From JAXLQL01 sp046331625 (GTDB lineage: Bacteria > Acidobacteriota > Terriglobia > Bryobacterales > Bryobacteraceae), in the NCBI GenBank assembly GCA_046331625.1, contig JAXLQL010000007.1, positions 124,001 through 188,000 on the forward strand: 64,000 bases of DNA, given 5' to 3'. A program made the translations under genes and the position numbers. Each line of letters starts with the position of its first letter. Position 1 is the first letter of the stretch. This document shows positions 25,583-33,426 of this stretch, one piece after another. The notes under the pieces are model-generated. The model did no database searches. It saw nothing but the letters and a program-made list of their open reading frames with translations, and was not told the origin of the DNA.

Positions 25583-25990
25583 CTAGCGGATTCGCCGCTC
25601 CGATTCTGTAATGGGCGCGTCGTTGATGCTAGCGCGCCGTTCTCGCATCAGCCCGCCCTCGTCGAACTCCCACAGTTCGTTTCCGTACGAGCGATGCCAT
25701 TGCCCAGCTTCGTCGTGCCATTCGTATTCGAAGCTGACCGCGATCCGATTCTCGCGGTAGCACCAGAGCGTCTTCTTCAACCGGTAATCGAGTTCCTTCG
25801 CCCACTTGCGGCGGAGGAACGTCTTGATTTCCTCGCGGCCCTGCAGGAATTCGGCGCGATTGCGCCAGCGGGAATCGGTACTGTAAGCAAGCGCGACCCT
25901 TTCCGGGTCGCGCGAATTCCAGGCATCTTCGGCCATTTGCACTTTCGCAAGCGCCGTCTCGAGTGTAAAGGGTGGTTTGATCGCTTGCAT
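25583..25990 (-). CDS. DUF1348 (NTF2-like, SnoaL-type) protein
   Basis: 135 residues that match the DUF1348 family along the full length: PPFTLETALAKVQMAEDAWN, RVALAYSTDSRWRNRAEFL, EEIKTFLRRKWAKELDYRL, FEYEWHDEAGQWHRSYGNE and ASINDAPI. The fold is a cone-shaped NTF2-like barrel. Function is unknown; the family is often found with redox or stress genes. It lies 19 bases after the AhpD-like gene and 11 before MOSC, in one transcript driven by the sigma-54 promoter at 26616-26631. Confidence 0.92.
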   Translation of the reverse strand: MQAIKPPFTLETALAKVQMAEDAWNSRDPERVALAYSTDSRWRNRAEFLQGREEIKTFLRRKWAKELDYRLKKTLWCYRENRIAVSFEYEWHDEAGQWHRSYGNELWEFDEGGLMRERRASINDAPITESERRIR

Positions 25991-26009
25991 GAGCTGGCTC
26001 CTGTGGCCA

Positions 26010-26567
26010 TCAGGCGTGAACGGGCTCGGCGAGTTCGATGCTCACCTTCGGAAAATCGACCTCAGTGCGAGCGGTGTTGTTGAAGTAGTTGGTGAAGATG
26101 TTGAGGGCGACGTTGGCCACGATCTCCGCGATTTCGCCCTCGGTGTAGCCGGCCGCTTTGACATCGGCGACTGTCTGATCGGAGACATGGGCGCGCTCGA
26201 TCACCAGGGCTCGCGCGAAGCGAAGCCCGGCATTGCGCTTGGCATCCGCTGCGTGCGCCTCGCGGCTGGAGCGGATGTCGTCCGCAGTCAACCCCACTCG
26301 CTTGCCGATCGCCGAATGGGCGGAGAGGCAGTACTCGCAAGAGTTCGCCTGCGCCACAGTGAGCGCGATCTGCTCGCGGAACTTGGCGTCAAGCACGCCC
26401 CCAGCGAGCGATGCGTTGAGGTTGAGATAGCCCTCGAGCACAGACGGAGCGGCCGCCATCGTCTTCATCATGTTGGGCGTCATTCCGAGCTTGGCCTGGA
26501 CTCCGTCCAAGAGCTGCTTCGCCTTGCCTGTGGCGGTGGCGGGGTTGACTGCCGAGATTCGTTGCAT
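26010..26567 (-). CDS. Carboxymuconolactone decarboxylase / AhpD-like peroxidase
   Basis: 185 residues of the CMD/AhpD fold. The redox motif NSCEYCLSAHSAIG (Cys-x-x-Cys with downstream His, about residues 76-89) is intact, which favours an alkylhydroperoxidase-type role over decarboxylation. GYTEGEIAEIVANVALNIFTNYFNN is the second conserved helix. A GAGGAA site precedes ATG 26567. It is the first gene of a leftward operon (this gene, DUF1348, MOSC, UDG-like) and faces a sigma-54 activator gene across 176 bases holding a -24/-12 promoter. Probable role: detoxification of peroxides or electrophiles. Confidence 0.88.
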   Translation of the reverse strand: MQRISAVNPATATGKAKQLLDGVQAKLGMTPNMMKTMAAAPSVLEGYLNLNASLAGGVLDAKFREQIALTVAQANSCEYCLSAHSAIGKRVGLTADDIRSSREAHAADAKRNAGLRFARALVIERAHVSDQTVADVKAAGYTEGEIAEIVANVALNIFTNYFNNTARTEVDFPKVSIELAEPVHA

Positions 26568-26615
26568 TTGAGTTCCTCTTTTCCGTTTCCCTTTCGGGCT
26601 AACGGGAGTAGAGAT

Positions 26616-26631
26616 TGCAAGCGGTGCGCCA
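26616..26631 (-). promoter_or_regulatory. Sigma-54 (-24/-12) promoter of the AhpD/DUF1348/MOSC operon
   Basis: The minus strand reads TGGCGCA-CCGC-TTGCA, with GG and GC exactly 10 bases apart, as sigma-54 RNA polymerase requires (consensus TGGCACG-N4-TTGCA). Transcription would start near 26605, giving a ~38-base leader to ATG 26567. The divergent gene encodes a sigma-54 activator. Confidence 0.75.
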
Positions 26632-26676
26632 ATTTCTATCTTGTTGATAAATCATGCCATGCGGGTTTCTTGCACA

Positions 26677-26727
26677 GTCATGAAGGTTCATGAATCGTGA
26701 AGTTTCATGGATGACCCATGAACTTTC
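26677..26727. promoter_or_regulatory. Cluster of inverted TTCATG operator sites (probable activator-binding UAS)
   Basis: Within 51 bases lie TCATGAA (26679-26684), a perfect palindrome TTCATGAA (26687-26694) and a longer imperfect inverted repeat. In the latter, GAAGTTTCATGG (26699-26710) and CCATGAACTTTC (26716-26727) match in 10 of 12 positions across a 5-base spacer. They lie roughly 75-120 bases upstream of the predicted sigma-54 start, the usual place for enhancer sites, and just before the activator gene, so autoregulation is also possible. Confidence 0.6.
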
Positions 26728-26743
26728 GTGATAGAATCCGGCT

Positions 26744-28354
26744 TTGACCAACCTGGAACCACTCCCGTCGGTGATTCTCGCTCTCACGGAGCAGCGGTCG
26801 CTCTCTGCGGTCCTCGAGACGATCATTCAGGTGGTGGCGCGCCAGCCCGGAGTCGCGCTCGCGCGGCTGTGGCTCAATGAAAGCGCGGCCGAATGCCCGG
26901 TGTGTACCGCGACCGGCAGCGGCCCGGGTCTGCTTCATCTGCGGGCGAGCGCGGGGGCTTCGGCGGCGGGCGCGGACTGGTCGCGAATCAACGGCGCCTT
27001 CCATACGATTGACTTGTCGCAGAGCAACTTGAAGATCGCCCACATCGCCCTCACCGGCCGGCCGATTCGAGTCGACGACTTGGCAAATGATCGCGAATGG
27101 GTTCGCTTCCCGGAGTGGGCCGAAGCCGAGCGATTGGTGAGCTTCGCGGGGCATCCGCTCGTCTTTCGCGGCGACACTTTGGGAGTGCTGGCGGTTTTCC
27201 GGCGCGAGCCTGCGGACGACGAGTGCTTCCACTGGCTTCGAACGATGGCGAACGCCGCCGCGGTTGCGATTGCCAACGCGCGTGCTTTCGAAGAGAACGA
27301 ATCCCTACGGAAACGGCTCGAACTCGAGCGCGACTATTTGATGGAAGAGGTGGAAGCCACGGGGTCTTTCGGCGAGATCCTCGGGCGGAGTCCGGCACTG
27401 GACCGCGTGCTGCGTCAGGTAGCCATGGTTGCCCCCACCAGCGCCAACGTGCTGGTCCTCGGCGAGAGCGGAACCGGCAAAGAGCTGGTAGCGCGCGCGA
27501 TCCACCAACGAAGCGAGCGCGCGAACAAGCCGCTGGTCAAAGTGAACTGCGGCTCCATACCCCGGGATCTGTTCGAGAGCGAATTCTTCGGCCACGTGCG
27601 CGGCGCCTTCACGAGCGCGGTGCGCGATCGCATCGGGCGGTTTCAGTTGGCCGACGGCGGCACCTTGTTCCTCGACGAGGTGGGCGAGATCCCGGTGGAG
27701 TTGCAGTCAAAGCTTCTGCGGGTGCTGCAGGAGGGGCAGTTCGAACGCGTCGGGGAGGAGACCACTCGCCGAGTCAACGTTCGTGTGATCGCGGCGACGA
27801 ATCGCGATCTCCAGCAGCAGATCGATCGAGGCCAGTTTCGTCTGGATCTTTACTACCGCCTCAGCGTGTTTCCGCTCGAGCTGCCGCCGCTGCGCGAGCG
27901 CAAGGAGGACATCCCAGAGCTTCTGGCGCATTTCGTCCGGCTCGCCTGTGCCCGCTCGCATCTTCCGCAGCCCGCGGTTCCGCAGAGGGAACTGGCGCGG
28001 GCGGAACGTTATCACTGGCCTGGCAATGTCCGCGAACTGCAGAATCTGGTGGAGCGAGGGGTGATTCTGGCGCACGGTGGCAAGCTGCGGCTGGATTTAC
28101 CGGAGGACGGCGGACGTGCGACGGATCCGCCTCGGCCGCTCCGAAAGACCTTCGAGCCTCCTGATGAGGAGGGGCGAATCATTCCGGAGAAGCAGTGGCG
28201 CGAACGCGAACGGGCGAATCTGGTTGCGGCGCTGCGCAAAGCGAATTTCAAGATCTCGGGCAAGGGTGGCGCGGCCGAGTTGCTCGAATTGCACCCGGCC
28301 ACGTTGACCTCGCGCATGAAGGTGCTCGGAATTCGCCGCGAGAGACAGAGCTGA
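26744..28354 (+). CDS. GAF-domain sigma-54-dependent transcriptional activator
   Basis: 536 residues starting at TTG 26744; an in-frame TAG twelve bases upstream rules out a longer start. The N-terminal GAF-type sensor spans about residues 15-190 and is followed by a short coiled linker. The AAA+ domain has Walker A GESGTGKE at 240, the sigma-54 contact loop GAFTSA at 287, and Walker B GGTLFLDEVGEIP around 305. The Fis-type helix-turn-helix lies in the last ~40 residues. The layout is that of FhlA/NorR-class activators, in which a small ligand or redox signal acts on GAF. The divergent operon with its sigma-54 promoter is the obvious target. Confidence 0.9.
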   Translation: MTNLEPLPSVILALTEQRSLSAVLETIIQVVARQPGVALARLWLNESAAECPVCTATGSGPGLLHLRASAGASAAGADWSRINGAFHTIDLSQSNLKIAHIALTGRPIRVDDLANDREWVRFPEWAEAERLVSFAGHPLVFRGDTLGVLAVFRREPADDECFHWLRTMANAAAVAIANARAFEENESLRKRLELERDYLMEEVEATGSFGEILGRSPALDRVLRQVAMVAPTSANVLVLGESGTGKELVARAIHQRSERANKPLVKVNCGSIPRDLFESEFFGHVRGAFTSAVRDRIGRFQLADGGTLFLDEVGEIPVELQSKLLRVLQEGQFERVGEETTRRVNVRVIAATNRDLQQQIDRGQFRLDLYYRLSVFPLELPPLRERKEDIPELLAHFVRLACARSHLPQPAVPQRELARAERYHWPGNVRELQNLVERGVILAHGGKLRLDLPEDGGRATDPPRPLRKTFEPPDEEGRIIPEKQWRERERANLVAALRKANFKISGKGGAAELLELHPATLTSRMKVLGIRRERQS

Positions 28355-28379
28355 TCCCGAGGAGCGCCCGTTCCGTCAG

Positions 28380-29042
28380 CTATTGGCGCGGTGCGCCGTT
28401 GACCGCAACACCGTATCCACTCACGGCGAATGCGAGCTCTGGAGCATCGGACCGCCCCGCGGGCGTGGGTCCACCATAGAGATGAATGCGAACGGCCTCG
28501 CCCATCTGCGACAGGTTGACACGCACGCCGCCGAGGAAGAAGTCCTCGCTCTTCTCGAGTTCGAGCACGCCTTGGCCTTCGGCGGTCATCAGCGGGATCG
28601 CCGAGATCGACACGTTGCGCGAGCGGAAGGTGGCCACCAGGCGCCCGTTTTCGAAGGTCTCGGTGCGTGACAGGTCGCGATTGGAAGGCACGTCGTTGAT
28701 GTAGACGCTGTAACGGACCGCGTCTGAATTCACCGGAATCGCACGGCCTTGCAACACGGCGCCGACGCGCGTCAGGTCCACTTTGAGCGGCGCCGAGACC
28801 ACCGTTACTTTGGCGGTCTTCTCGCTTTGCTCGGTTCCGTTGAAGAGAGCCTCGGTGGGCACGCCAGTGATGGCCGTGTAGTAGACGGCGAAGCGGGCGT
28901 TGCGTTCTGCGTCGAAATTGATTTGGCCCACGAGTTGACCGGCGATCTGGCCGATGGGTACGCGCCCGGGTGAGGCGACCTGCGCCGTGACGAATCCCGC
29001 CGCGGCGGCAATCAGAGTGGCGATGAGAAGATGCTTTTTCAT
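28380..29042 (-). CDS. Exported protein of unknown function (paralogue A)
   Basis: 220 residues with a signal peptide (cleavage near GFVTA). It aligns along its full length with the product of the next gene (29062-29730). Shared blocks include GQI, FDA.RNA.F..Y.TA..G, SEKTAK.T.VSAP.KV..TRVG.V.QGR, ATFR and GGPTPA.RSDAP.L.F.VSGY.VAV. A short all-beta domain is likely. The two genes lie head-to-tail 19 bases apart and clearly arose by duplication. No function is known; secreted structural or regulatory proteins are possible. Confidence 0.65.
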   Translation of the reverse strand: MKKHLLIATLIAAAAGFVTAQVASPGRVPIGQIAGQLVGQINFDAERNARFAVYYTAITGVPTEALFNGTEQSEKTAKVTVVSAPLKVDLTRVGAVLQGRAIPVNSDAVRYSVYINDVPSNRDLSRTETFENGRLVATFRSRNVSISAIPLMTAEGQGVLELEKSEDFFLGGVRVNLSQMGEAVRIHLYGGPTPAGRSDAPELAFAVSGYGVAVNGAPRQ

Positions 29043-29061
29043 GGGAAGTTCCTTTCGTGGC

Positions 29062-29730
29062 TTATTGAGCGCGGGGGGACGGGGTCACGGCTACGGCGTA
29101 GCCTGAGACGGGGAACGAGAGACTCGGGGCATCGGACCGGGCGGCGGGCGTAGGCCCGCCGAAGAAATGCGCGCGAATCGCCGGTGAGAACTGGGCGAGG
29201 TTGATGCTGCGGCCGGCGAGCACAATGCTCTTGCTCGACTCGAGTTCGAGCACGGAGACGGCCGACGCGGGCAGCAGCGGAATCGCGCTCACCATCGTCT
29301 CGTGTGCGCGGAAGGTGGCGATCAACTCGCCGTCAGCGAAGGAATCCGGGCGATCAAAGCTGCGGTTGATCGGCAGCGGATTGTAATAGACACGGTGGCG
29401 GGAAGCATCGCCGGAGGCCGGAACGATGCGGCCCTGTATCACGAGACCGACGCGCGTGAACTCCACTCGAATGGGCGTCGAGACAATGGTGAAGCGGGCG
29501 GCCTTCTCGCTATTCTCGCCGTTGACGAACAGGTCGTCGGCGTCGAGGCCGGGGAGCGCGGTGAAGTAGGAGCGGAACTGGGCGTTGCGCTGGGCGTCGA
29601 AATCGAGGCGTCCGAGGAAGTTGCAGACAATCTGGCCGAGCGGCGTGGCGCCGGGGGCCTGGGCCATCAGCAAGCCGCCGGCCGCGGCCAGTGACAGGAA
29701 ACACAATACAGGGAAGATGATTTTTCTCAT
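29062..29730 (-). CDS. Exported protein of unknown function (paralogue B)
   Basis: 222 residues from ATG 29730, where a hydrophobic leader MRKIIFPVLCFLSLAAAGG begins; the upstream extension of the frame lies in a hairpin-forming leader and is not used. It is the paralogue of 28380-29042, with about one third identical residues by eye. It is the first gene of the pair and has a long inverted repeat in its 5' region. Confidence 0.65.
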   Translation of the reverse strand: MRKIIFPVLCFLSLAAAGGLLMAQAPGATPLGQIVCNFLGRLDFDAQRNAQFRSYFTALPGLDADDLFVNGENSEKAARFTIVSTPIRVEFTRVGLVIQGRIVPASGDASRHRVYYNPLPINRSFDRPDSFADGELIATFRAHETMVSAIPLLPASAVSVLELESSKSIVLAGRSINLAQFSPAIRAHFFGGPTPAARSDAPSLSFPVSGYAVAVTPSPRAQ

Positions 29731-29744
29731 CGAGCTTTCCTTCT

Positions 29745-29783
29745 GGGTCCATATGTTGGGCCCCATGTTTTGGGCATGGACCC
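29745..29783 (-). promoter_or_regulatory. Inverted repeat in the 5' region of the paralogue pair
   Basis: GGGTCCAT (29745-29752) and ATGGACCC (29776-29783) are perfect 8-base arms enclosing a smaller GCCC/GGGC stem. It starts 14 bases before the ATG of 29062-29730, so it could be an operator or an RNA hairpin affecting translation. Nothing else is recognisable in the 120-base gap. Confidence 0.4.
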
Positions 29784-29850
29784 ATTCTGCGAGAGAGCTC
29801 GAAGGAAGTCGTGAGGGAGAAGTAAAAGATTGGTAAATGATCGCCGGCGG

Positions 29851-30432
29851 CTACTTCTTCGCCTTCTTGCCGGTGTCGGGTCGCGAGTCGGGGATGAAGC
29901 CGTCGCGATTGGGCATCACCACTTTCGGAAGCGTTTGCGCGTTCATCGTGTCCGTGTCTTTAATGATGCCGTTCAAGTTGAGAATGTAGGCGCTCACCGC
30001 GTAGACCTGGTTCGACGACAACGTTCCGGGATCCTTGAAGGGCATCGCGCGCCGAACATAGTCGAAGAGCGTGGTCGCGTAGGGCCAGTAGCTGCCCACG
30101 GTCTTGATCGGCTTCGGCGTGGTGAGCGTCCCCTTTCCGCCTACGAGCGGAGCTTCATCGCCGCCTTTGCCGGCATCGCCGTGGCAGCGCTTGCAGCGCC
30201 GGTCGTAGACCTCTTTGCCCTCGGCCACGGTGCCGCTGCCTTCGGGAAGTCCACGGCCATCGCCGAGCACCGAAAGCGCCCACGCCTTCTCTTCTTCGGC
30301 GCTCGGGGCGCGGCCCACGCCGTATTTGGGAGACTGCGCGAAGAGCGCTCCGGCAAAGAGCAGGAAACCAAGTGCGCCGATTCCAAGACTTGCTCGGGCT
30401 GCACGGGCGGGCTGGAGCGCGGGTACGAGCAC
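29851..30432 (-). CDS. Cytochrome c, SoxD-like partner of sulfite dehydrogenase
   Basis: 193 residues from GTG 30432, directly before a membrane-anchor/signal helix (LGIGALGFLLFAGALFAQ). The longer open frame reads back into palindromic repeats and is rejected. A single haem site, CKRCH, lies near residue 84. GTLTTPKPIKTVGSYWPYAT and AMPFKDPGTLSSNQVYAVSAYIL (axial Met) match SoxD-type cytochromes that take electrons from SoxC. It is encoded downstream of the SoxC-like gene, separated by 214 bases of repeat DNA. Acts in the periplasm. Confidence 0.8.
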   Translation of the reverse strand: MLVPALQPARAARASLGIGALGFLLFAGALFAQSPKYGVGRAPSAEEEKAWALSVLGDGRGLPEGSGTVAEGKEVYDRRCKRCHGDAGKGGDEAPLVGGKGTLTTPKPIKTVGSYWPYATTLFDYVRRAMPFKDPGTLSSNQVYAVSAYILNLNGIIKDTDTMNAQTLPKVVMPNRDGFIPDSRPDTGKKAKK

Positions 30433-30477
30433 CTGAAACTTGCAAACCGCGGTCCAGACGCGTGCTACCGGATGGTG

Positions 30478-30637
30478 GTGCGTGCGCCGGCAGCGGGACT
30501 GAAGTCCCGCGCTGGCTAAGGCCCGCCCTACACGGAAAAGCAAGTGCTGTGGTCGGAACCGGCTGGTTTTCGCGGGCCTCGACGCGGGTGCCGGCAGCGG
30601 GACTGAAGTCCCGCGCAGGCTGAAGCCTGCCCCACAA
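30478..30637 (+). repeat. Tandem pair of interspersed palindromic repeats between soxC- and soxD-like genes
   Basis: Two full copies: 30487-30533 (GCGGGACTGAAGTCCCGC, then a degenerate TGGCTAAGGCCCGCC arm) and 30591-30637 (same core, then CAGGCTGAAGCCTGCCCCAC). The second copy shares its ~25 upstream bases with the copy near 13086. Lying inside a presumed two-gene operon, the hairpins could reduce read-through or stabilise the upstream mRNA. Confidence 0.85.
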
Positions 30638-30646
30638 ATCGATGTT

Positions 30647-31867
30647 CTAAGCGTCTGCATTTTTCACGCTCCCGTCGGCGGCGACCTTCCAAGGCTTCAT
30701 CACGTTGCAGTGGTAGTTCGAGTTCATGCCGCGCGCGGCCACCAGTTCCTCGCGCGTGGGCTGCAGGTAGCCGGTTTCGTCACTGCAGCGCGAGACGAGC
30801 ACTGTCTCCTTGCCATCCCACTTCCACGGAAATCGAAATCGCGTGAAGGCTTTGGAGAGGACGGGCTCCTGCAATTGCGCGGGCTGCCACGTTGCACCAC
30901 CGTCAGTCGAGACTTCGACGCGCGTGATCTTGCCGCGCCCGCTCCAGGCGAGTCCGGTGATTTCGTGAAAGCCCGGACCAGCCAACTTCTGCCCGCCCGA
31001 GGGTCGCGTGATCACGCTCTTGGCGTCGAGTTCGAACGTGAACATGCGCGCCTTGCCATCGGCGAGCAGATCCGTGTACTTCGACGTCTCATCTTTCGTG
31101 TAGCCCGGGGCGTCGGTCACCTGCAGCCGCCGCAGCCACTTCACATTGATGTTGCCTTCCCAGCCCGGTAGCAGCAGCCGCAGCGGATAGCCTTGCTCGG
31201 GCCGCAATGCTTCGCCATTCTGCGCGTAGGCGATCAGCGCGTCATCGAGCGCCTTCTTCACCGGTACGCTACGCGACATCTTGCAGGCGTCGGCGCCCTC
31301 GGCGATAAGCCATTGTGCATTCGGCTGGAGCCCGGCTTCTTCGAGCAGGAGCTTCAGCGGAACGCCGGTCCACTCGGCGCAACTCGACAAGCCGTGGCTG
31401 CGCTGCACGTCGGGCGAAGTCTTGGTTCCCCATTCCCCGCCGCTGTTGCCGGAACACTCGACGAAATGCACGCGGGACACCGACGGCAGCCGCTTCAACT
31501 CGTCGACCGTGAGCACCAGCGGACGCTGCACCATGCCGTGGATCATCAGCTTGTGCTGCGCGGGGTCGAGCGCGGGCACGCCCGAGTGATGCCGCTCGAA
31601 GTGGAGCGCGTTCGGAGTGATGATGCCGTAGATTTCCGCGAGCGGCGTGCGCGAGGAAGCCGCTTCCGGCGTCTTGGTGTCGGGCGTGAGGCGCGCGGTC
31701 TTTTCGAATCCCGAGCGTTCGCCGTATTTGCTCACTGGCTTGCCGAGTTGTCCTGGGCCTTCGTCTTCCGCCGCCGAGGCCTGCTTCTTTTCGCCCGAAC
31801 TGCACGCCGTCAGCGCGCCGCCGAGCGCCGTGGTCCACTTCAGGAACCGCCGCCGATTCTCGCTCAT
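30647..31867 (-). CDS. soxC: SoxC-like sulfite/sulfane dehydrogenase, molybdenum subunit
   Basis: 406 residues from ATG 31867. RRRFLKWTTALGGALTAC combines a twin-arginine motif with a lipobox, so the folded protein is exported and probably lipid-anchored. HFVECSGNSGGEW (Cys138, the molybdenum ligand position of the sulfite oxidase family) and SCAEWTGVPLKLLLEEAG are hallmark SoxC blocks. The C-terminal Ig-like dimerisation domain has KITRVEVSTDGGATWQ and FRFPWKWDG. It oxidises sulfur-bound or free sulfite and passes electrons to a SoxD-type cytochrome (29851-30432). No other sox genes are nearby, so sulfite detoxification is more likely than full thiosulfate oxidation. Confidence 0.85.
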   Translation of the reverse strand: MSENRRRFLKWTTALGGALTACSSGEKKQASAAEDEGPGQLGKPVSKYGERSGFEKTARLTPDTKTPEAASSRTPLAEIYGIITPNALHFERHHSGVPALDPAQHKLMIHGMVQRPLVLTVDELKRLPSVSRVHFVECSGNSGGEWGTKTSPDVQRSHGLSSCAEWTGVPLKLLLEEAGLQPNAQWLIAEGADACKMSRSVPVKKALDDALIAYAQNGEALRPEQGYPLRLLLPGWEGNINVKWLRRLQVTDAPGYTKDETSKYTDLLADGKARMFTFELDAKSVITRPSGGQKLAGPGFHEITGLAWSGRGKITRVEVSTDGGATWQPAQLQEPVLSKAFTRFRFPWKWDGKETVLVSRCSDETGYLQPTREELVAARGMNSNYHCNVMKPWKVAADGSVKNADA

Positions 31868-31970
31868 AGACCCGAGATGATATCGCAGTCGGCGGGGAGC
31901 GCGCAGGAGGGGTGAGGTACAATGGCCTGAGCGGTCATCCGGCCGCAAACCCCGCAAACGGAGATTCAAG

Positions 31971-32102
31971 TTGGCAGACGACAAGCTGTACAAAGCCGAG
32001 TATCAGGGCAGCGGCACGTTCATCATCAGCAAGCCGAAGCGCAAGGACAACAAGAAGCGCCAAACGAAGGTGAAGAACCCGCAGCGCGGCGCGCGCCGCT
32101 AG
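31971..32102 (+). CDS. Small basic protein of 43 residues upstream of gudD
   Basis: A 44-codon frame from TTG 31971 to TAG 32100-32102, with GGAGA seven bases before the start. The product begins MADDKLYKAEYQGSGTF and ends in a very basic tail (KPKRKDNKKRQTKVKNPQRGARR; about 16 Lys/Arg in the last 24). The acidic-to-basic layout and clean ribosome site argue for a real protein, perhaps RNA- or ribosome-associated. It lies ten bases before gudD and could act as a leader or a separate gene. No homologue is recalled. Confidence 0.55.
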   Translation: MADDKLYKAEYQGSGTFIISKPKRKDNKKRQTKVKNPQRGARR

Positions 32103-32112
32103 GCCCGCGTCC

Positions 32113-33423
32113 GTGAAAATTTCCCAGTTCCTCATTCACTCCGTCGCGATCGCCGACGGTCCCCTGCGCAGTTCCTATGGGCGGCATGCTCCGTACGCGT
32201 TGCGCACGATCGTCGAGCTGAAAACCACTGACGGAATCACCGGCATCAGCGAAACGTATGGCGGCGATGGTCCCGTGGCCGCGCTCGAAGCGGTGCGCTC
32301 GCTCGTCGAGGGGCGCGATCCTTTCCAGCTCACCGGCCTGTGGATGAGCCTGGCCGCGCGCGCCGAAAGCGAGAGCAGAGGCGACCGCTCGCATACCATC
32401 CGGGAGCCCGGCGAGAATCCGATCGACGAGCATACGCGCACGTATGCGGCGATCGAGGTGGCGTGCCTCGACATCATCGGCAAGGCGATCGGCAAGCCGC
32501 TCTGCGATGTGGTGGGCGGGCGCGCGCGCTCGAAGCCGCCGTTTTCCGCGTACCTTTTCTACAAGCACGGTGGTGGCGGCGGAATGGGTGACGACGTTCG
32601 CGACGACGAGTACGGTGAGTGCCTCGATCCGAAATCAATGGTGCGCCAGTGCAAGCAGATGATCGCGAAGTACGGCTTCGAGGAGATCAAGCTCAAGGGC
32701 GGCGTGCTCGATCCGGATCTCGAGATCGAGACCATCAAGCTGTTGCGCGAGGAGTTCGGTCCAAAGTATCCGCTGCGCATCGATCCCAACTGCGCGTGGT
32801 CCGTGGAGACGTCGGTCAAGGTGGGTCGCGATCTGAAGGAAGAACTCTCCGGCGGCGGATATCTCGAAGATCCGGCGGCGGGCATGGACGGAATGGCCGA
32901 AGTGCGCAAGCGGCTGCTGGCCGAAGGAAACGACACGCCTCTCGCGAGCAATGTCGCCACTACGTGCTTCGAGCACCTGCCAGTTGCGAAGACGAAAGAC
33001 GCGGTGCAGATCGTGCTCTCCGATCCGCACTATTGGGGCGGTATCCGCGCCCAGCAGCATCTCTCGAAGTTCAGCGAAGTGTTGGGGCTCGGGCTCTCGA
33101 TGCACTCGAACAATCATCTCGGCGTGAGCATGATGATCATGGCGCATGCGTCGGCGGCGTGCCCGCACCTGACCTACGCCTGCGACACGCATTATCCTTG
33201 GCAGACGGAAGTGGACGAGGTGGTGCTCGGTGGGCGCGTGCCGATCGTCAACGGCTGCGTCGAAATCACCGACAAGCCTGGACTCGGCGTCGAGCTCGAC
33301 TACGATCAACTGGCGCGCGGGCGCGAACGTTATGCCAAGCTCCCGTGGCGCAAACGAGACGACGAAGCCGAAATGCGCAAGCACGTCGATCCGAATTGGA
33401 AACGCATTCTTCCCCGGTGGTAA
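32113..33423 (+). CDS. gudD: Glucarate dehydratase
   Basis: 436 residues from GTG 32113, of the enolase superfamily (mandelate racemase branch). EEIKLKGG holds the catalytic Lys pair (about residues 193-196), RIDPNCAW the first metal ligand, and MHSNNHLGVS the catalytic His. The full length and RGDRSHTIREPGE loop fit GudD. It converts D-glucarate to 5-dehydro-4-deoxyglucarate in the cytoplasm. The kdgD product, starting 3 bases after its stop, carries the pathway on. An ACS-type transporter elsewhere in the window (10777-12021) could supply the substrate. Confidence 0.92.
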   Translation: MKISQFLIHSVAIADGPLRSSYGRHAPYALRTIVELKTTDGITGISETYGGDGPVAALEAVRSLVEGRDPFQLTGLWMSLAARAESESRGDRSHTIREPGENPIDEHTRTYAAIEVACLDIIGKAIGKPLCDVVGGRARSKPPFSAYLFYKHGGGGGMGDDVRDDEYGECLDPKSMVRQCKQMIAKYGFEEIKLKGGVLDPDLEIETIKLLREEFGPKYPLRIDPNCAWSVETSVKVGRDLKEELSGGGYLEDPAAGMDGMAEVRKRLLAEGNDTPLASNVATTCFEHLPVAKTKDAVQIVLSDPHYWGGIRAQQHLSKFSEVLGLGLSMHSNNHLGVSMMIMAHASAACPHLTYACDTHYPWQTEVDEVVLGGRVPIVNGCVEITDKPGLGVELDYDQLARGRERYAKLPWRKRDDEAEMRKHVDPNWKRILPRW

Positions 33424-33426
33424 CTC

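Noticed and set aside
30433..30660. 76-residue N-terminal extension of the SoxD-like cytochrome
   Set aside because: It is translated palindromic repeat DNA (GLKSRAG-like reading on the other strand); the signal helix starts at GTG 30432.
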